A stretch of DNA of 64,000 nucleotides, from assembly GCA_900316415.1 (NCBI GenBank), contig ONCV01000002.1, positions 43,211 to 107,210 on the forward strand, read 5' to 3'. A program made the position numbers and the translations under genes. A model generated the notes under the pieces. It made no database searches and had not been told where the DNA came from. It worked only from the letters and a program-made list of their open reading frames with translations. This DNA comes from an uncultured Eubacteriales bacterium (GTDB lineage: Bacteria; Bacillota; Clostridia; Christensenellales; Aristaeellaceae). Shown one piece after another: positions 31,458 through 40,294 of this stretch; the stretch's first letter is position 1, and every line of letters starts with the position of its first letter.

Positions 31458-34244
31458 TTATTCGCTGCGCAGCGCCTCCACCGGATCCTGCCGGGCCGCC
31501 TTCCGGGCGGGAAGGAATCCGCCGATCAGGGTCAGCGACACGCACAGCACGACCAGGATTCCGCCGGCTCCGGCTGGCAGGAAGGCCCGGATGCCGTCCT
31601 GCTCCGCCACCTTCCGGATGACGTAGTTGATGGGAATCTGCAGCAGCAGCGTCAGCCCGATGCCGAAGGCTCCGGCCAGCAGACCGATGATGAAGGTTTC
31701 CGCGTTGAACACCTGGATCACGTTCCGCCTGGAGGCGCCCATGGCCCGCAGAATCCCGATTTCCTTCCGCCGCTCCAGCACGGAGATATAGGTAATGATG
31801 CCGATCATGATGGAGGAAACCACCAGGGACACCGCCACAAAGGCAATCAGAACATAGGTGATCACATTGATGATCGTCGTCACCGAGGACATCAGCGCGC
31901 CGACATAATCCGTATAGGAGATGACCTTCTCCTCATGGCCCTCCGCCTTCATCACGTCATTGTAGGCCTCGATCGTCCGGATGACGTCCTCCTTGCGGTC
32001 GAAATCCAGCGGATAGAAGGTGATCATGATGGGCTTGCCCGGTTCCGCATATCCCAGCTTCAGCAGGTTTCCCGTATAGGTGGCGCTGGCCGCGGCTGCC
32101 CGGGAGGCCATCAGGGCCTGCAGGCGGCTTTCCTCCAGGTCGATGGAGATGGCCCTGCCGATCTTTTCCTCGTCCACCTCCACCAGATCGATCAGCTGAT
32201 TCACGCCCGCGCTCAGCAGCTCCTGCAGGGTTTCGGATTTTCCCGTCCGCCGAAGTTCCCGGACTATTTTCACCAGCCGGGTCGCGGTCAGGCGGGTCTC
32301 GTCCGTCTCGATCCGGTCCAGGTCCTCCCAGCGGAAGGAAACCGCCTCTCCCAGTTCCTCGGGATGAATCTCGATCAGGTCCTTCAGGAATCCGAAATCC
32401 ATTTGGGGGGTCTCCCCGAAGACGGCGCCGGTCAGGATGTCCGTCTCCGGCGTCTTCCGCTGGGCCTGCACCGCCGGCGCGTTCTCCGCCTCCTTCATCA
32501 GCCGGGGAATCAGCGACGCGGGATATTCGATGCCCAGCTCCAGAATGCCGAAGGAAGATCCCTCCTTCGGCCGGACCACCCCGGTGATCCGCATCTCCTC
32601 TCCCTTTTCCCGGAGAAGCTTTCCCATCGCTGTCGGATCGTCCGCGCAGTCCGTCCACAGGCCCAGCTTTTCGTCATAGGCGAAGCGCTCCGCCGCGGGA
32701 AGCAGGGTGAAGGTGATGCCCAGGAAATCCTCCGGGGCGTAGGCCCGGCTCTCCGACAGGCGCGTGTTGACCTCCTCGCCTGCCACGACGCTCTCGATCA
32801 TCGAATCCAGCTGCTCCCCGTCCCGCAGGCCCATGGTATACAGCATGATGTCCGGGATTTTTCCGCTTCCGGAAAGCACGACCACGCAGTCCGTATCCTG
32901 GGCCGGCCAGGCTCCCGCCATCAGCTCATATTCGTCCCTGTACAGTTCCTCGTTTTCCGGCAGCGCGCGGAAAATCTCGTTCGCCCCGTAATTGGCCATG
33001 ATGCCGGACAGGCTCTCATCCATCTTTACGCCGAAGACGGACAGGGTCTGATCCGGATTCACCTGCCGGAAGGAATCCTCCTTCACCTGGTAGATCTGCG
33101 GCGAAATGCCGTAGGAATAGGTGATTCCCCGGGTATAGTCCTCCACCCCGCTGTAGCCGCTGTCCAGCCACCTCTTCAGGGAGGCCAGGTCGTTCGTGGC
33201 GGCGGAAGCCATGAAGCCACCCATCATCTGCTGCTCCCGGATCATGCCGTCGTCCTCCGCGGAGGCCGCCTCCTGGCGAAGCTGCGCAAAGGCGGCCAGG
33301 GAATCCTCCATCGAGAAGGTGGAGCTCATGATCTGCAGCGGGTACTGGCTCAGGCTCTCCTGCTCCATGCGCCGGATATAGGCATTGGCGCCGTTGGACA
33401 GGGACAGGATCAGCGCGATGCCCACAATTCCGATGGACGCCGCGAAGGCCACCAGCGCCGTCCGCGCCTTCTTGGACCAGAGATTGGCGAGGGACAGGCT
33501 CAGGGAGGTCAGCAGGGACATGGACGGCTTCCGGAGCCGCTCCACCTCCTCCGCCGGCGGGTCCGGCCGGCAGGGATTCGAATCCCGGGTGATCCGGCCG
33601 TCCTTCAGCTTGACGATCCGGGTCGCGTATTTCTTCGCCAGCTTGGGATTATGGGTCACCATCACGACCAGGTGATCCCGGGCCACTTCCTTCAGCAGGT
33701 CCATTACCTGCTTGCCCGTGTCCGTATCCAGCGCACCGGTCGGCTCATCCGCCAGCAGAATGGCGGGCCGATTGACCAGCGCCCGTGCGATGGCCACGCG
33801 CTGCATCTGTCCGCCGGACAGCTGGGCGGGCTTCTTCTGCGCCTGTTCCCGCAGTCCCACCCGCGTCAGGGCCTCCAGCGCCCTGCTCCTTCTTTCCTCC
33901 CGGCTCACGCCGTTCAGGGTCAGGGCCAGCTCCACGTTCGCCAGCAGCGTCTGGTGCGGGATCAGGTTATAGCTCTGAAAAATAAAGCCCACCGTATGGT
34001 TCCGATAGGTATCCCAGTCCCGGTCGGAATACTTTCGGGTGGAAACGCCGCGGATCAGCAGATCCCCGCTGTCGTACCGGTCCAGTCCGCCGATCATGTT
34101 CAGCAGCGTCGTCTTTCCGGAACCGGACGGCCCCAGAATGGCGACGAACTCATTCTCGCGGAAGGACAAAGAAACCCCGTCCAGCGCTTTCTGAACCAGG
34201 GTTCCCGTGCGGTACTCCTTGTGGAGATTCTGAATCGTCAGCAT
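31458..34244 (-). CDS. ABC transporter, fused ATPase-permease of the MacB/FtsX (LolCDE-like) class
   Basis: A 928-residue fusion. Residues 1-225 are the ATPase: Walker [10 protein letters not shown] near 38-46, signature [15 protein letters not shown], Walker [13 protein letters not shown], switch His in MVTHNP. After a short linker comes TM1 near 258-280 ([19 protein letters not shown]), an external domain of about 490 residues, and three C-terminal membrane segments in the FtsX/MacB pattern (last one ending in [12 protein letters not shown], a family hallmark). Such mechanotransmission-type ABC proteins extrude peptides or pull on envelope proteins rather than forming a channel. The external domain is about twice that of MacB and acidic. 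The acidic secreted protein upstream may be a partner. Confidence 0.9.
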   Translation of the reverse strand: MLTIQNLHKEYRTGTLVQKALDGVSLSFRENEFVAILGPSGSGKTTLLNMIGGLDRYDSGDLLIRGVSTRKYSDRDWDTYRNHTVGFIFQSYNLIPHQTLLANVELALTLNGVSREERRSRALEALTRVGLREQAQKKPAQLSGGQMQRVAIARALVNRPAILLADEPTGALDTDTGKQVMDLLKEVARDHLVVMVTHNPKLAKKYATRIVKLKDGRITRDSNPCRPDPPAEEVERLRKPSMSLLTSLSLSLANLWSKKARTALVAFAASIGIVGIALILSLSNGANAYIRRMEQESLSQYPLQIMSSTFSMEDSLAAFAQLRQEAASAEDDGMIREQQMMGGFMASAATNDLASLKRWLDSGYSGVEDYTRGITYSYGISPQIYQVKEDSFRQVNPDQTLSVFGVKMDESLSGIMANYGANEIFRALPENEELYRDEYELMAGAWPAQDTDCVVVLSGSGKIPDIMLYTMGLRDGEQLDSMIESVVAGEEVNTRLSESRAYAPEDFLGITFTLLPAAERFAYDEKLGLWTDCADDPTAMGKLLREKGEEMRITGVVRPKEGSSFGILELGIEYPASLIPRLMKEAENAPAVQAQRKTPETDILTGAVFGETPQMDFGFLKDLIEIHPEELGEAVSFRWEDLDRIETDETRLTATRLVKIVRELRRTGKSETLQELLSAGVNQLIDLVEVDEEKIGRAISIDLEESRLQALMASRAAAASATYTGNLLKLGYAEPGKPIMITFYPLDFDRKEDVIRTIEAYNDVMKAEGHEEKVISYTDYVGALMSSVTTIINVITYVLIAFVAVSLVVSSIMIGIITYISVLERRKEIGILRAMGASRRNVIQVFNAETFIIGLLAGAFGIGLTLLLQIPINYVIRKVAEQDGIRAFLPAGAGGILVVLCVSLTLIGGFLPARKAARQDPVEALRSE

Positions 34245-34260
34245 AGATGCTCCTCGTCTG

Positions 34261-34294
34261 AAAAAGACTGGCGCCCTGTTTCGCGGGGCGCCAG
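34261..34294 (-). terminator. Terminator between the acidic secreted protein and ABC genes
   Basis: Minus strand CTGGCGCCC, 9-nt loop, GGGCGCCAG, then TCTTTTT. It separates two genes on the same strand, so the ABC gene depends on read-through or its own promoter. Confidence 0.85.
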
Positions 34295-34307
34295 AAATTC
34301 GTCATCG

Positions 34308-34886
34308 TCAGCCGTTTACGGGCTCTCCGTCCTTCACTTCCTGCTCCGGAGCGGGCTGGGGAAGCTCCGCCGGCGCGGGGGACGGATCCTGCGTTCCTTC
34401 TCCGGGCGTCACTTCCAGCGCGCTGTCCACGAAGCTCTCCGCATCCTGCGGCGCCTCTTCGTCGACGGTGATCTCCGGCTCGGCGGTCACCTCAGGCTCC
34501 GCCTCCACGGCCTGCTCGGTTTCCACGGTGTCCTCCGTTTCCGCGGGCGCTTTCTCCCCGGCCTCGGTTTCCTCGGTGCCGGCGGTGCCGAACTTCTCCT
34601 CCACCCGGTTCTTCGTGTTCTCATACACCTGGTTCAGATCATCCAGGGTTTCCTTCGTGACTTCCTCCACATCCTGCGCGAACTTCTCCGCGTCCTTCAC
34701 GCGGTCGTCGTTCCGGATGCTGTCCGTCACATCATCCACCAGGGCGGCGCCCTCGTCCACGATCACGTCCATATGCTCCTGAACCTTGTTCCGGAGCTCC
34801 TCATCGGTGACCGTCGGAGTGCTTGCGGACTGGGATCCCAGATTAAAGGCAAAAAGCAGGCTCAGCAGCCAGGCAAGAAACTTCAT
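34308..34886 (-). CDS. Secreted acidic, Glu/Pro-rich protein of unknown function
   Basis: A 192-residue protein with a hydrophobic N-terminal leader (MKFLAWLLSLLFAFNLG), then a helical, probably coiled-coil region (about 25-100: DEELRNKVQEHMDVIVDE and on) and a low-complexity acidic tail rich in E, T, A and P (TEETEAGEKAPAETEDTVET). No enzyme motif is visible. The ATG at 34886 follows GGAG by 10 bp; a GTG three codons upstream is too close to that site. It may be a spacer-like envelope or surface protein, and its position just before the MacB-like ABC gene makes a joint role possible. Confidence 0.75.
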   Translation of the reverse strand: MKFLAWLLSLLFAFNLGSQSASTPTVTDEELRNKVQEHMDVIVDEGAALVDDVTDSIRNDDRVKDAEKFAQDVEEVTKETLDDLNQVYENTKNRVEEKFGTAGTEETEAGEKAPAETEDTVETEQAVEAEPEVTAEPEITVDEEAPQDAESFVDSALEVTPGEGTQDPSPAPAELPQPAPEQEVKDGEPVNG

Positions 34887-34959
34887 TTCTTTCACGCTCC
34901 TTTTTCATGCTTTCTTCATCGTCATGGCATTTCTCCCCTTCCGGGAAAAACCACAGTCC

Positions 34960-34988
34960 ATTCTACCCCGTCGCGGCCTGTTTTTCAA
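34960..34988 (-). promoter_or_regulatory. Promoter of the acidic secreted protein gene
   Basis: TTGAAA, 17 bp, TAGAAT on the minus strand, 73 bp before the ATG. Confidence 0.65.
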
Positions 34989-35016
34989 GCCGTATGATCA
35001 ATTTTCCCCGGGACGC

Positions 35017-35045
35017 TTGCAGTTTTTCCCTCTTTGAAATATGCT
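35017..35045 (+). promoter_or_regulatory. Promoter of the Suv3-like helicase gene
   Basis: TTGCAG, 17 bp, TATGCT on the plus strand, divergent from 34960-34988. Confidence 0.45.
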
Positions 35046-35131
35046 ATGGACAGGGGCTCCCCTCCGCGGGCGGTTCTTCGCCGGCGCGGGATGGACGGGA
35101 GGCTCCGGAAACGACGGGCAGGAGAGCGAAA

Positions 35132-37555
35132 TTGGAAAAGCTGGAAAAACAGGAGCTGGAGCAGCAGGCGCGGGAGGCCTATCTGCGGGGCCTGCTCAAG
35201 GGGATGGAGAAGGATATTCTGCAGCGGACGCTGAAGAAGGCGGAGGTCATTACGCGGACCATGCGCCCCGGCGAAAAGGCGGAGTACCTGCAGAGCCGTG
35301 CCTTTCAGAATGCCCTGAACCAGACGCGGAAAAAGGACCGACTTTACCGGCAGATTGCCGATGGACAGCTTCCGGAGGATTATGAAGCGGAATTCGGACG
35401 GCTGCGCCCGCTGATCGAGGCGGAGATCCGCGCCGGGCATCCGGTGGATCTTTCCTTCCTGAAATCCGTGCTGCGCGTCCGCCGCCCGCTCCGGGAGGCA
35501 CGGACAGCCCGCCGCTGCGTTCTGGACCGGCAGCCCGCCGGATTCCTGAAGAAAAACGCCCGCCAGATCGCCGGGGATCTGGATCATGAGGTGATGCTCT
35601 GGCTGACCCGGGGCGACCTGACCGGCCTGATCCGCCCGGAGGAGCTCAGCGGCTCCGTGGCCGAGAGCCTGATGCGCCGGTTCTTCCGTCAGGGCATTCC
35701 CCCGCGGGCGCTGGACGAGGCGCTGCGGGAGAAAAGCCTGGAAAAATACCTGGAGGACCGGGTGCTGGAGGCCTTCCCCGCCCTTCGCGGCTGCCGCAGC
35801 CTGCGGGCGGAGGAAGGCCGGACCGTGGCGGATCTGCTGCAGGAGCAGGTCCGCTCCGCCCAGCCGGATATCCTGCGGGCGGTTCAGGCGCATTTTCCCC
35901 AGGGACGCCTGCGGAAGCATCTGAGGCAGAACGCCTCCCTGCGGGAGATGCAGCGCCGGCGGGAAAGATCCCAGCGGGATAAAAAGAACCTCCGGGACGC
36001 GCTGCTGAAGGCGATTCCGGAGGAAATGAAGGATCTCTATCCCCTGGCCCGGGGCATGCACCGCCGGTTCATCCTGCACCTCGGGCCCACGAATTCCGGC
36101 AAGACCTGGGAGAGCATCCAGCGCCTGCAGACCGCGTCCCACGGCATCTATCTGGGGCCCCTGCGGCTGCTGGCCTTTGAGCAGTTTGAAGGGATGAATC
36201 TGGCGGATGTTCCCTGCTCCCTGGTCACGGGAGAGGAGCGGATCATGGTTCCCGGAAGCCGGATTCAGTCCTCCACCATTGAGATGGCCGATCTGGAAGC
36301 GGAATACGATATCGCGGTCATCGATGAATGCCAGATGATCTCCGACCGGGACCGGGGCGGCGCCTGGAGCGCGGCGGTGCTGGGCCTTTGTGCCCGCGAA
36401 ATCCACCTGTGCGCCTCCCCGGACGCGGAGCGGCTGCTCACCGCCATGATCCTGGACTGCGGGGATGAGATGACCGTCGTCCGCCACGAGCGGATGGCGC
36501 CGCTGGAGGTGGAGGAGGGCGGATTCCACTTCCCCTCCGGCGTGCGGAAGGGGGACGCGCTGATCGTCTTTTCTAAGGCCCGGGTTCACGCCCTGGCGGC
36601 GGAGCTGAAGCAGCAGGGCTACCGGGTATCCCTGATTTACGGCGCGTTGCCGCCGGACGTGCGGCGCAATCAGGCGGAGCGCTTCCGCACGGGGGAAACG
36701 GATATCGTGGTCTCCACGGACGCCATCGCCATGGGGATGAACCTTCCCATTGCCCGGGTGGTCTTCATGGAAAGCGAAAAGTTCGACGGGGACATCACCC
36801 GCCAGCTGACGGATTCCGAAATCCGCCAGATCGCCGGCCGGGCCGGCCGCTTTGGGCAGTATGACATCGGCTGGGTGAACGCCTTCGGCTTCAAGCCCTT
36901 TATCGCCCAGGCGCTGAGCCGGCCCGCGCTCCCGCTGACCACGGCGGTCATCCGCTTTCCGGAATCCCTGCTGGGGCTGCCCCTGAGCCTGACCGAAACC
37001 TTGAACCAGTGGATCAGCATGAAGGACCGGGACTATTTTTCCAAGGCGTCCACCATGCGGATGATGTCCCTGGCCGCGCGGATGGAGACCCCCCGGACGG
37101 ACAAGCGGCTGCTGTATGATTTCCTCTGCATCCCCTTTGACGAGGAGGATCCCACCCTGCTTTCGGAATGGAAGAGCATGTACCACGCGGAGTGCGAGGG
37201 GGAGCATTATCCGGTGGAGCAGGTCCTGCCCGGGCTGCTGGATCCGGAAAACTGCACCGTGGCGATGCTGGACCGGCTGGAGGCGGATTACCGCCTGTGC
37301 GACCTCTGCTACAATTACGCCCGGCGCTTCCTGGAGGAGCCGGACGAGCTGCTGCGCACCATTCAGCAGCGGAAGGATCTGATCTCCTCCGGCATCATTC
37401 ACGTCCTGTCCACCCAGAAGCTTCCGGGGCGGAAATGCCGGGAATGCGGGAAGCCCCTCTCCTGGAACTGGCCCTACGCCATCTGCGATCACTGCTATCA
37501 GGGCCGGGGAACAAATTTCGGGACCTCCTGGAGGAGGTCCCGAAAGAAAGGGTAA
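35132..37555 (+). CDS. Suv3-like DExH RNA helicase with C-terminal zinc ribbon
   Basis: An 807-residue helicase. The core carries the Suv3 hallmarks in order: HLGPTNSGKTWESIQ (Walker A, about residue 320), YLGPLRLLAFEQFEG, SLVTGEER, STIEMADL, AVIDECQMI (DECQ in place of DEIQ), LCASPDAERL, then the second lobe with IVFSKARVHALA, STDAIAMGMNLP and IRQIAGRAGRFG. The N-terminal 300 residues are helical and basic. The C-terminus adds a CRECGKPLSWNWPYAICDHC zinc ribbon. Suv3 partners an exoribonuclease in mitochondrial RNA decay, so a role in RNA turnover is the best guess. I chose TTG 35132, which follows GGAGAG; no ATG in a good context precedes it. A perfect hairpin lies in the last codons. Confidence 0.88.
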   Translation: MEKLEKQELEQQAREAYLRGLLKGMEKDILQRTLKKAEVITRTMRPGEKAEYLQSRAFQNALNQTRKKDRLYRQIADGQLPEDYEAEFGRLRPLIEAEIRAGHPVDLSFLKSVLRVRRPLREARTARRCVLDRQPAGFLKKNARQIAGDLDHEVMLWLTRGDLTGLIRPEELSGSVAESLMRRFFRQGIPPRALDEALREKSLEKYLEDRVLEAFPALRGCRSLRAEEGRTVADLLQEQVRSAQPDILRAVQAHFPQGRLRKHLRQNASLREMQRRRERSQRDKKNLRDALLKAIPEEMKDLYPLARGMHRRFILHLGPTNSGKTWESIQRLQTASHGIYLGPLRLLAFEQFEGMNLADVPCSLVTGEERIMVPGSRIQSSTIEMADLEAEYDIAVIDECQMISDRDRGGAWSAAVLGLCAREIHLCASPDAERLLTAMILDCGDEMTVVRHERMAPLEVEEGGFHFPSGVRKGDALIVFSKARVHALAAELKQQGYRVSLIYGALPPDVRRNQAERFRTGETDIVVSTDAIAMGMNLPIARVVFMESEKFDGDITRQLTDSEIRQIAGRAGRFGQYDIGWVNAFGFKPFIAQALSRPALPLTTAVIRFPESLLGLPLSLTETLNQWISMKDRDYFSKASTMRMMSLAARMETPRTDKRLLYDFLCIPFDEEDPTLLSEWKSMYHAECEGEHYPVEQVLPGLLDPENCTVAMLDRLEADYRLCDLCYNYARRFLEEPDELLRTIQQRKDLISSGIIHVLSTQKLPGRKCRECGKPLSWNWPYAICDHCYQGRGTNFGTSWRRSRKKG
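37516..37545. other. Perfect 13-bp hairpin within the 3' end of the helicase gene
   Basis: TTTCGGGACCTCC, loop TGGA, GGAGGTCCCGAAA encodes the last residues (NFGTSWRRSRK). No T-run follows on either strand. It may be an ancestral terminator absorbed into the reading frame, or the 3' end of the convergent potD transcript. Confidence 0.6.
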
Positions 37556-37582
37556 ACCGGCTGAATGGATTTCCGCGGACGG

Positions 37583-37608
37583 GCGTTTCCTTCGGGAAGC
37601 GCTTTTTT
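37583..37608 (+). terminator. Intrinsic terminator of the Suv3-like helicase gene
   Basis: GCGTTTCC, loop TTCG, GGAAGCGC (one G-U), then TTTTTT. Confidence 0.8.
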
Positions 37609-37625
37609 CTGCCGTTTCGTCCCGC

Positions 37626-38702
37626 TTATTCCGCCATGATCTTGGCCCACAGGTCGGGCTGCTTCGCCTGCCAGTCGCCGGGCAGATCCACGTACAGCTC
37701 GTCCAGCTCATAGCCGGAGCGGGGCATGTAGGCGGCGTTTCCTTCATATTCGCCGCCGGGGCCGGACAGCTCGGCCAGCACCTCGGCATTGGGGGAGGCG
37801 TAGCCCACCTCCAGGGAATTGGCCATGCAGGCGTCATACCCCAGCATGTACTGGATGAAGACGTTGGCCAGCTTCGGATTGGCCGCGTTGGCGGGAATGA
37901 CCATGGCGTCCACCGCGATATTGGTGCCCTGCTTCGGCTGGCAGTAGGCCATGTCCTCATTCTCGGACAGGATGTAGGCGCCGTCGCCGCTGTACACCAT
38001 CGCCATCCACTTCATGCCCTGCGCCATGCTGTCGATGACCTCGTCCGTCACGTAGCTGGGCTTCAGCGTGCTGTGCATGGTCCGCAGCCATTCCGTGGCC
38101 GCCTCAATCTCCGCAGGATCCGTGGTGTTCGCGGAATAGCCCAGCGCCTTCTCCGCCATCATGAAGGCGTCCCGGGAGGAATCGTACATGTAGACATGTC
38201 CGGCGTAATCCGCATTGTGATAGGCGTCCCATCCCTGGGCCTCCATCTCCTCCTCGGGGATCTTCGTCGTGTCGTACACGATGCCGACCGACTGCCAGAA
38301 ATACGGCGCGGAATAGGTGTTATCCGGATCGAAGGGCATGTTCTTCACGCCCTCGGTCAGCTGATCCAGGTTCGTGACGATGCTCTTGTCCAGGGGCTGA
38401 AGCATGCCGGCGCCGATCAGCCGCTCGATCATGTAATCGCTGGGCACGATGATGTCCCAGGCATCCCCGGACTTCAGCTGCAGCCACAGATACTCGTTGG
38501 ATTCATAGGTCTTGTAGTTCACCCGGACATTGTATTCCTTCTCAAAGTCCCGGATGACGTTCATATCCACATACTCGCCCCAATTATACACATTCAGCGT
38601 GGCGCCTTCAAACTCCTTCGGGTCGAAGGCCTCCGCCAGTCCCATCAGGGGCAGCAGCCCCATCACCAGCACCAGCACCAGCGCGGTTACGGTCTTTTTC
38701 AT
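37626..38702 (-). CDS. potD: Spermidine/putrescine ABC transporter binding protein PotD
   Basis: A 358-residue polyamine-binding protein. The leader MKKTVTALVLVLVMGLLPL ends near GLAEA with no cysteine, so it is not a typical lipoprotein. The mature start ATLNVYNWGEYVD (residues 34-46) is the PotD/PotF hallmark, followed by VNYKTYESNEYLW and DIIVPSDYMIERL. Aromatic and acidic residues for polyamine binding are present (for example W in APYFWQSVG). It is the last gene of potABCD, 1 bp after potC. Confidence 0.93.
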   Translation of the reverse strand: MKKTVTALVLVLVMGLLPLMGLAEAFDPKEFEGATLNVYNWGEYVDMNVIRDFEKEYNVRVNYKTYESNEYLWLQLKSGDAWDIIVPSDYMIERLIGAGMLQPLDKSIVTNLDQLTEGVKNMPFDPDNTYSAPYFWQSVGIVYDTTKIPEEEMEAQGWDAYHNADYAGHVYMYDSSRDAFMMAEKALGYSANTTDPAEIEAATEWLRTMHSTLKPSYVTDEVIDSMAQGMKWMAMVYSGDGAYILSENEDMAYCQPKQGTNIAVDAMVIPANAANPKLANVFIQYMLGYDACMANSLEVGYASPNAEVLAELSGPGGEYEGNAAYMPRSGYELDELYVDLPGDWQAKQPDLWAKIMAE

Positions 38703-38703
38703 C

Positions 38704-39507
38704 TCATTCTTCCTCCTTCTTATTCTTTCTCTCCCGGAGAGCGGGAATCACGTTGGCCAGCACCAGCACGAGGGTCACCGCCACCACGATCAGGGTGGAG
38801 AGCGCGTTGACGCTGGGGTTGAACCGCTTCATGGAATAGACGTACATGGAAATGTTCTGCACATCCTTTCCCGCGGTGAAAAAGGAAATCACGAAATCGT
38901 CAAAGGACATGCTGAAGGCAATCAGCGCCCCCGACAGAATCGCCGGATAGATCTGGGGAATGATGACCTTGATCAGCGCCTGCCAGGGGGTGGCCCCCAG
39001 GTCCAGCGCGGCCTCCGCCACGTTGTCGTCCAGCTGGCGCAGCTTCGGCATGACGGAGAGGATCACGTACGGCACACAGAAGGTAATGTGCGCCAGGGTC
39101 AGGGTGACGATGCTCCGCTGAACCCGGACCGAAAGGAACAGCAGCATCAGGCTGATGGCCGTAACGATGTCCGGGTTCAGCACCGGCAGGTTGTTCACCT
39201 CCAGGATGAGGGAGCGGATCAGGGGCCGGGCCTTGGACAGGCCGATGGAGGCGATGGTGCCCACCACCGTCGAAATGACCGTGGCGATCACGGCCACAAT
39301 GATCGTATACTTGATGCTCTCCAGCATCTCCCGGTTTTCCAGCATGGCCTCGTACCACCGGAAGGAAAAACCGGAGAAGGAGATCATGGACTTGCTGTCG
39401 TTGAAGGAGAACACCATCATGTAGGCGATCGGCAGATAGATGAACAGCAGCACCAGGATCAGATATCCGGAGGTGAAGAAATTCCAGAAGGGCTTTTTCC
39501 TTTCCAT
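38704..39507 (-). CDS. potC: Polyamine ABC transporter permease PotC
   Basis: A 267-residue permease with six membrane segments. The N-terminal YLPIAYMMVFSFNDSKS is characteristic of PotC, and the coupling loop is EAALDLGATPWQALIKVIIPQIYP. Four bases separate it from potB, and potD starts immediately behind it, so the operon is tightly packed. It forms the channel with PotB and is energised by the unusual PotA encoded first. Confidence 0.94.
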   Translation of the reverse strand: MERKKPFWNFFTSGYLILVLLFIYLPIAYMMVFSFNDSKSMISFSGFSFRWYEAMLENREMLESIKYTIIVAVIATVISTVVGTIASIGLSKARPLIRSLILEVNNLPVLNPDIVTAISLMLLFLSVRVQRSIVTLTLAHITFCVPYVILSVMPKLRQLDDNVAEAALDLGATPWQALIKVIIPQIYPAILSGALIAFSMSFDDFVISFFTAGKDVQNISMYVYSMKRFNPSVNALSTLIVVAVTLVLVLANVIPALRERKNKKEEE

Positions 39508-39511
39508 TTTC

Positions 39512-40294
39512 TCACTTCTCCTTTCCGCTGCGGTCCATCTTCCGGGTCAGGTACATGGACGCGATGATGATCAGGGCCATGATCAGGGAGATGGCGCTGC
39601 CGAAGTTCCAGTCCCCGGCCACCAGGAAGTAGGTCTCGATCAGGTTGCCGATCAGCACGTAGTTTCCGCCGCCCAGCAGCTTGGGGATGACGAAGCTGGA
39701 AACCGCCGGCAGAAACACCAGGGTAATGCCGCTGATGATGCCCGGCACGCTCAGGGGCAGGGTCACCTTCAGAAAGGTTTTCCAGGGATTGGCGCCCAGA
39801 TCGTAGGCTGCGGTTTTCAGGTTCGGATCCAGCTTGGCGATGGCGGTATGGATCTGGATGATCATATAGGGCAGGAAATCATAGACCATGCCGATGAACA
39901 CCTTGATTTCGCTGCCCAGGTCCTCAAAATTCATCAGAATGCCGCGCCAGGCATAGGTCTTCAGCAGCATGTTGATCCACATGGGCAGGGTCAGCAGCAG
40001 CACCATCAGGGTCTGCCGCTTCTCCGGCAGCCCGGCGATGAACAGCGCCGCGGGATAGCCGATCAGGATGCAGAACACCGTCGTCAGAAAGGCGATGCGC
40101 AGGCTGGTCCACAGCACCTTCAGAAAGGTGGGGTCGCTGAAGAACCGGGTGAAGTTTTCCATGGTGAAGCGGAAGGTGATGATCCCGTCGCCCGACCGGG
40201 TGACCGCGTACAGCAGGATCATGATCATGGGCGCGACGATGAACAGGGCGATCCAGAGGATATAGGGATAGCTCATGCGAAAGAATGATTTCAT
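39512..40294 (-). CDS. potB: Polyamine ABC transporter permease PotB
   Basis: A 260-residue permease with six membrane segments; the coupling loop is [24 protein letters not shown]. The start ATG overlaps the potA stop (ATGA, 40291-40294), showing translational coupling with the ATPase gene. It pairs with PotC. The sequence is standard for the family and shows nothing odd to match the enlarged PotA. Confidence 0.94.
   Translation of the reverse strand: MKSFFRMSYPYILWIALFIVAPMIMILLYAVTRSGDGIITFRFTMENFTRFFSDPTFLKVLWTSLRIAFLTTVFCILIGYPAALFIAGLPEKRQTLMVLLLTLPMWINMLLKTYAWRGILMNFEDLGSEIKVFIGMVYDFLPYMIIQIHTAIAKLDPNLKTAAYDLGANPWKTFLKVTLPLSVPGIISGITLVFLPAVSSFVIPKLLGGGNYVLIGNLIETYFLVAGDWNFGSAISLIMALIIIASMYLTRKMDRSGKEK

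Noticed and set aside
31428..34997. A 1189-codon plus-strand frame opposite the ABC exporter
   Set aside because: Translation is Gln/His/Gly-rich low-information sequence and lacks a ribosome-binding site; the minus-strand ABC protein is unmistakable.
34985..37960. A 991-codon minus-strand frame opposite the Suv3-like helicase
   Set aside because: Shadow of the helicase and potD coding sequence; no motifs.
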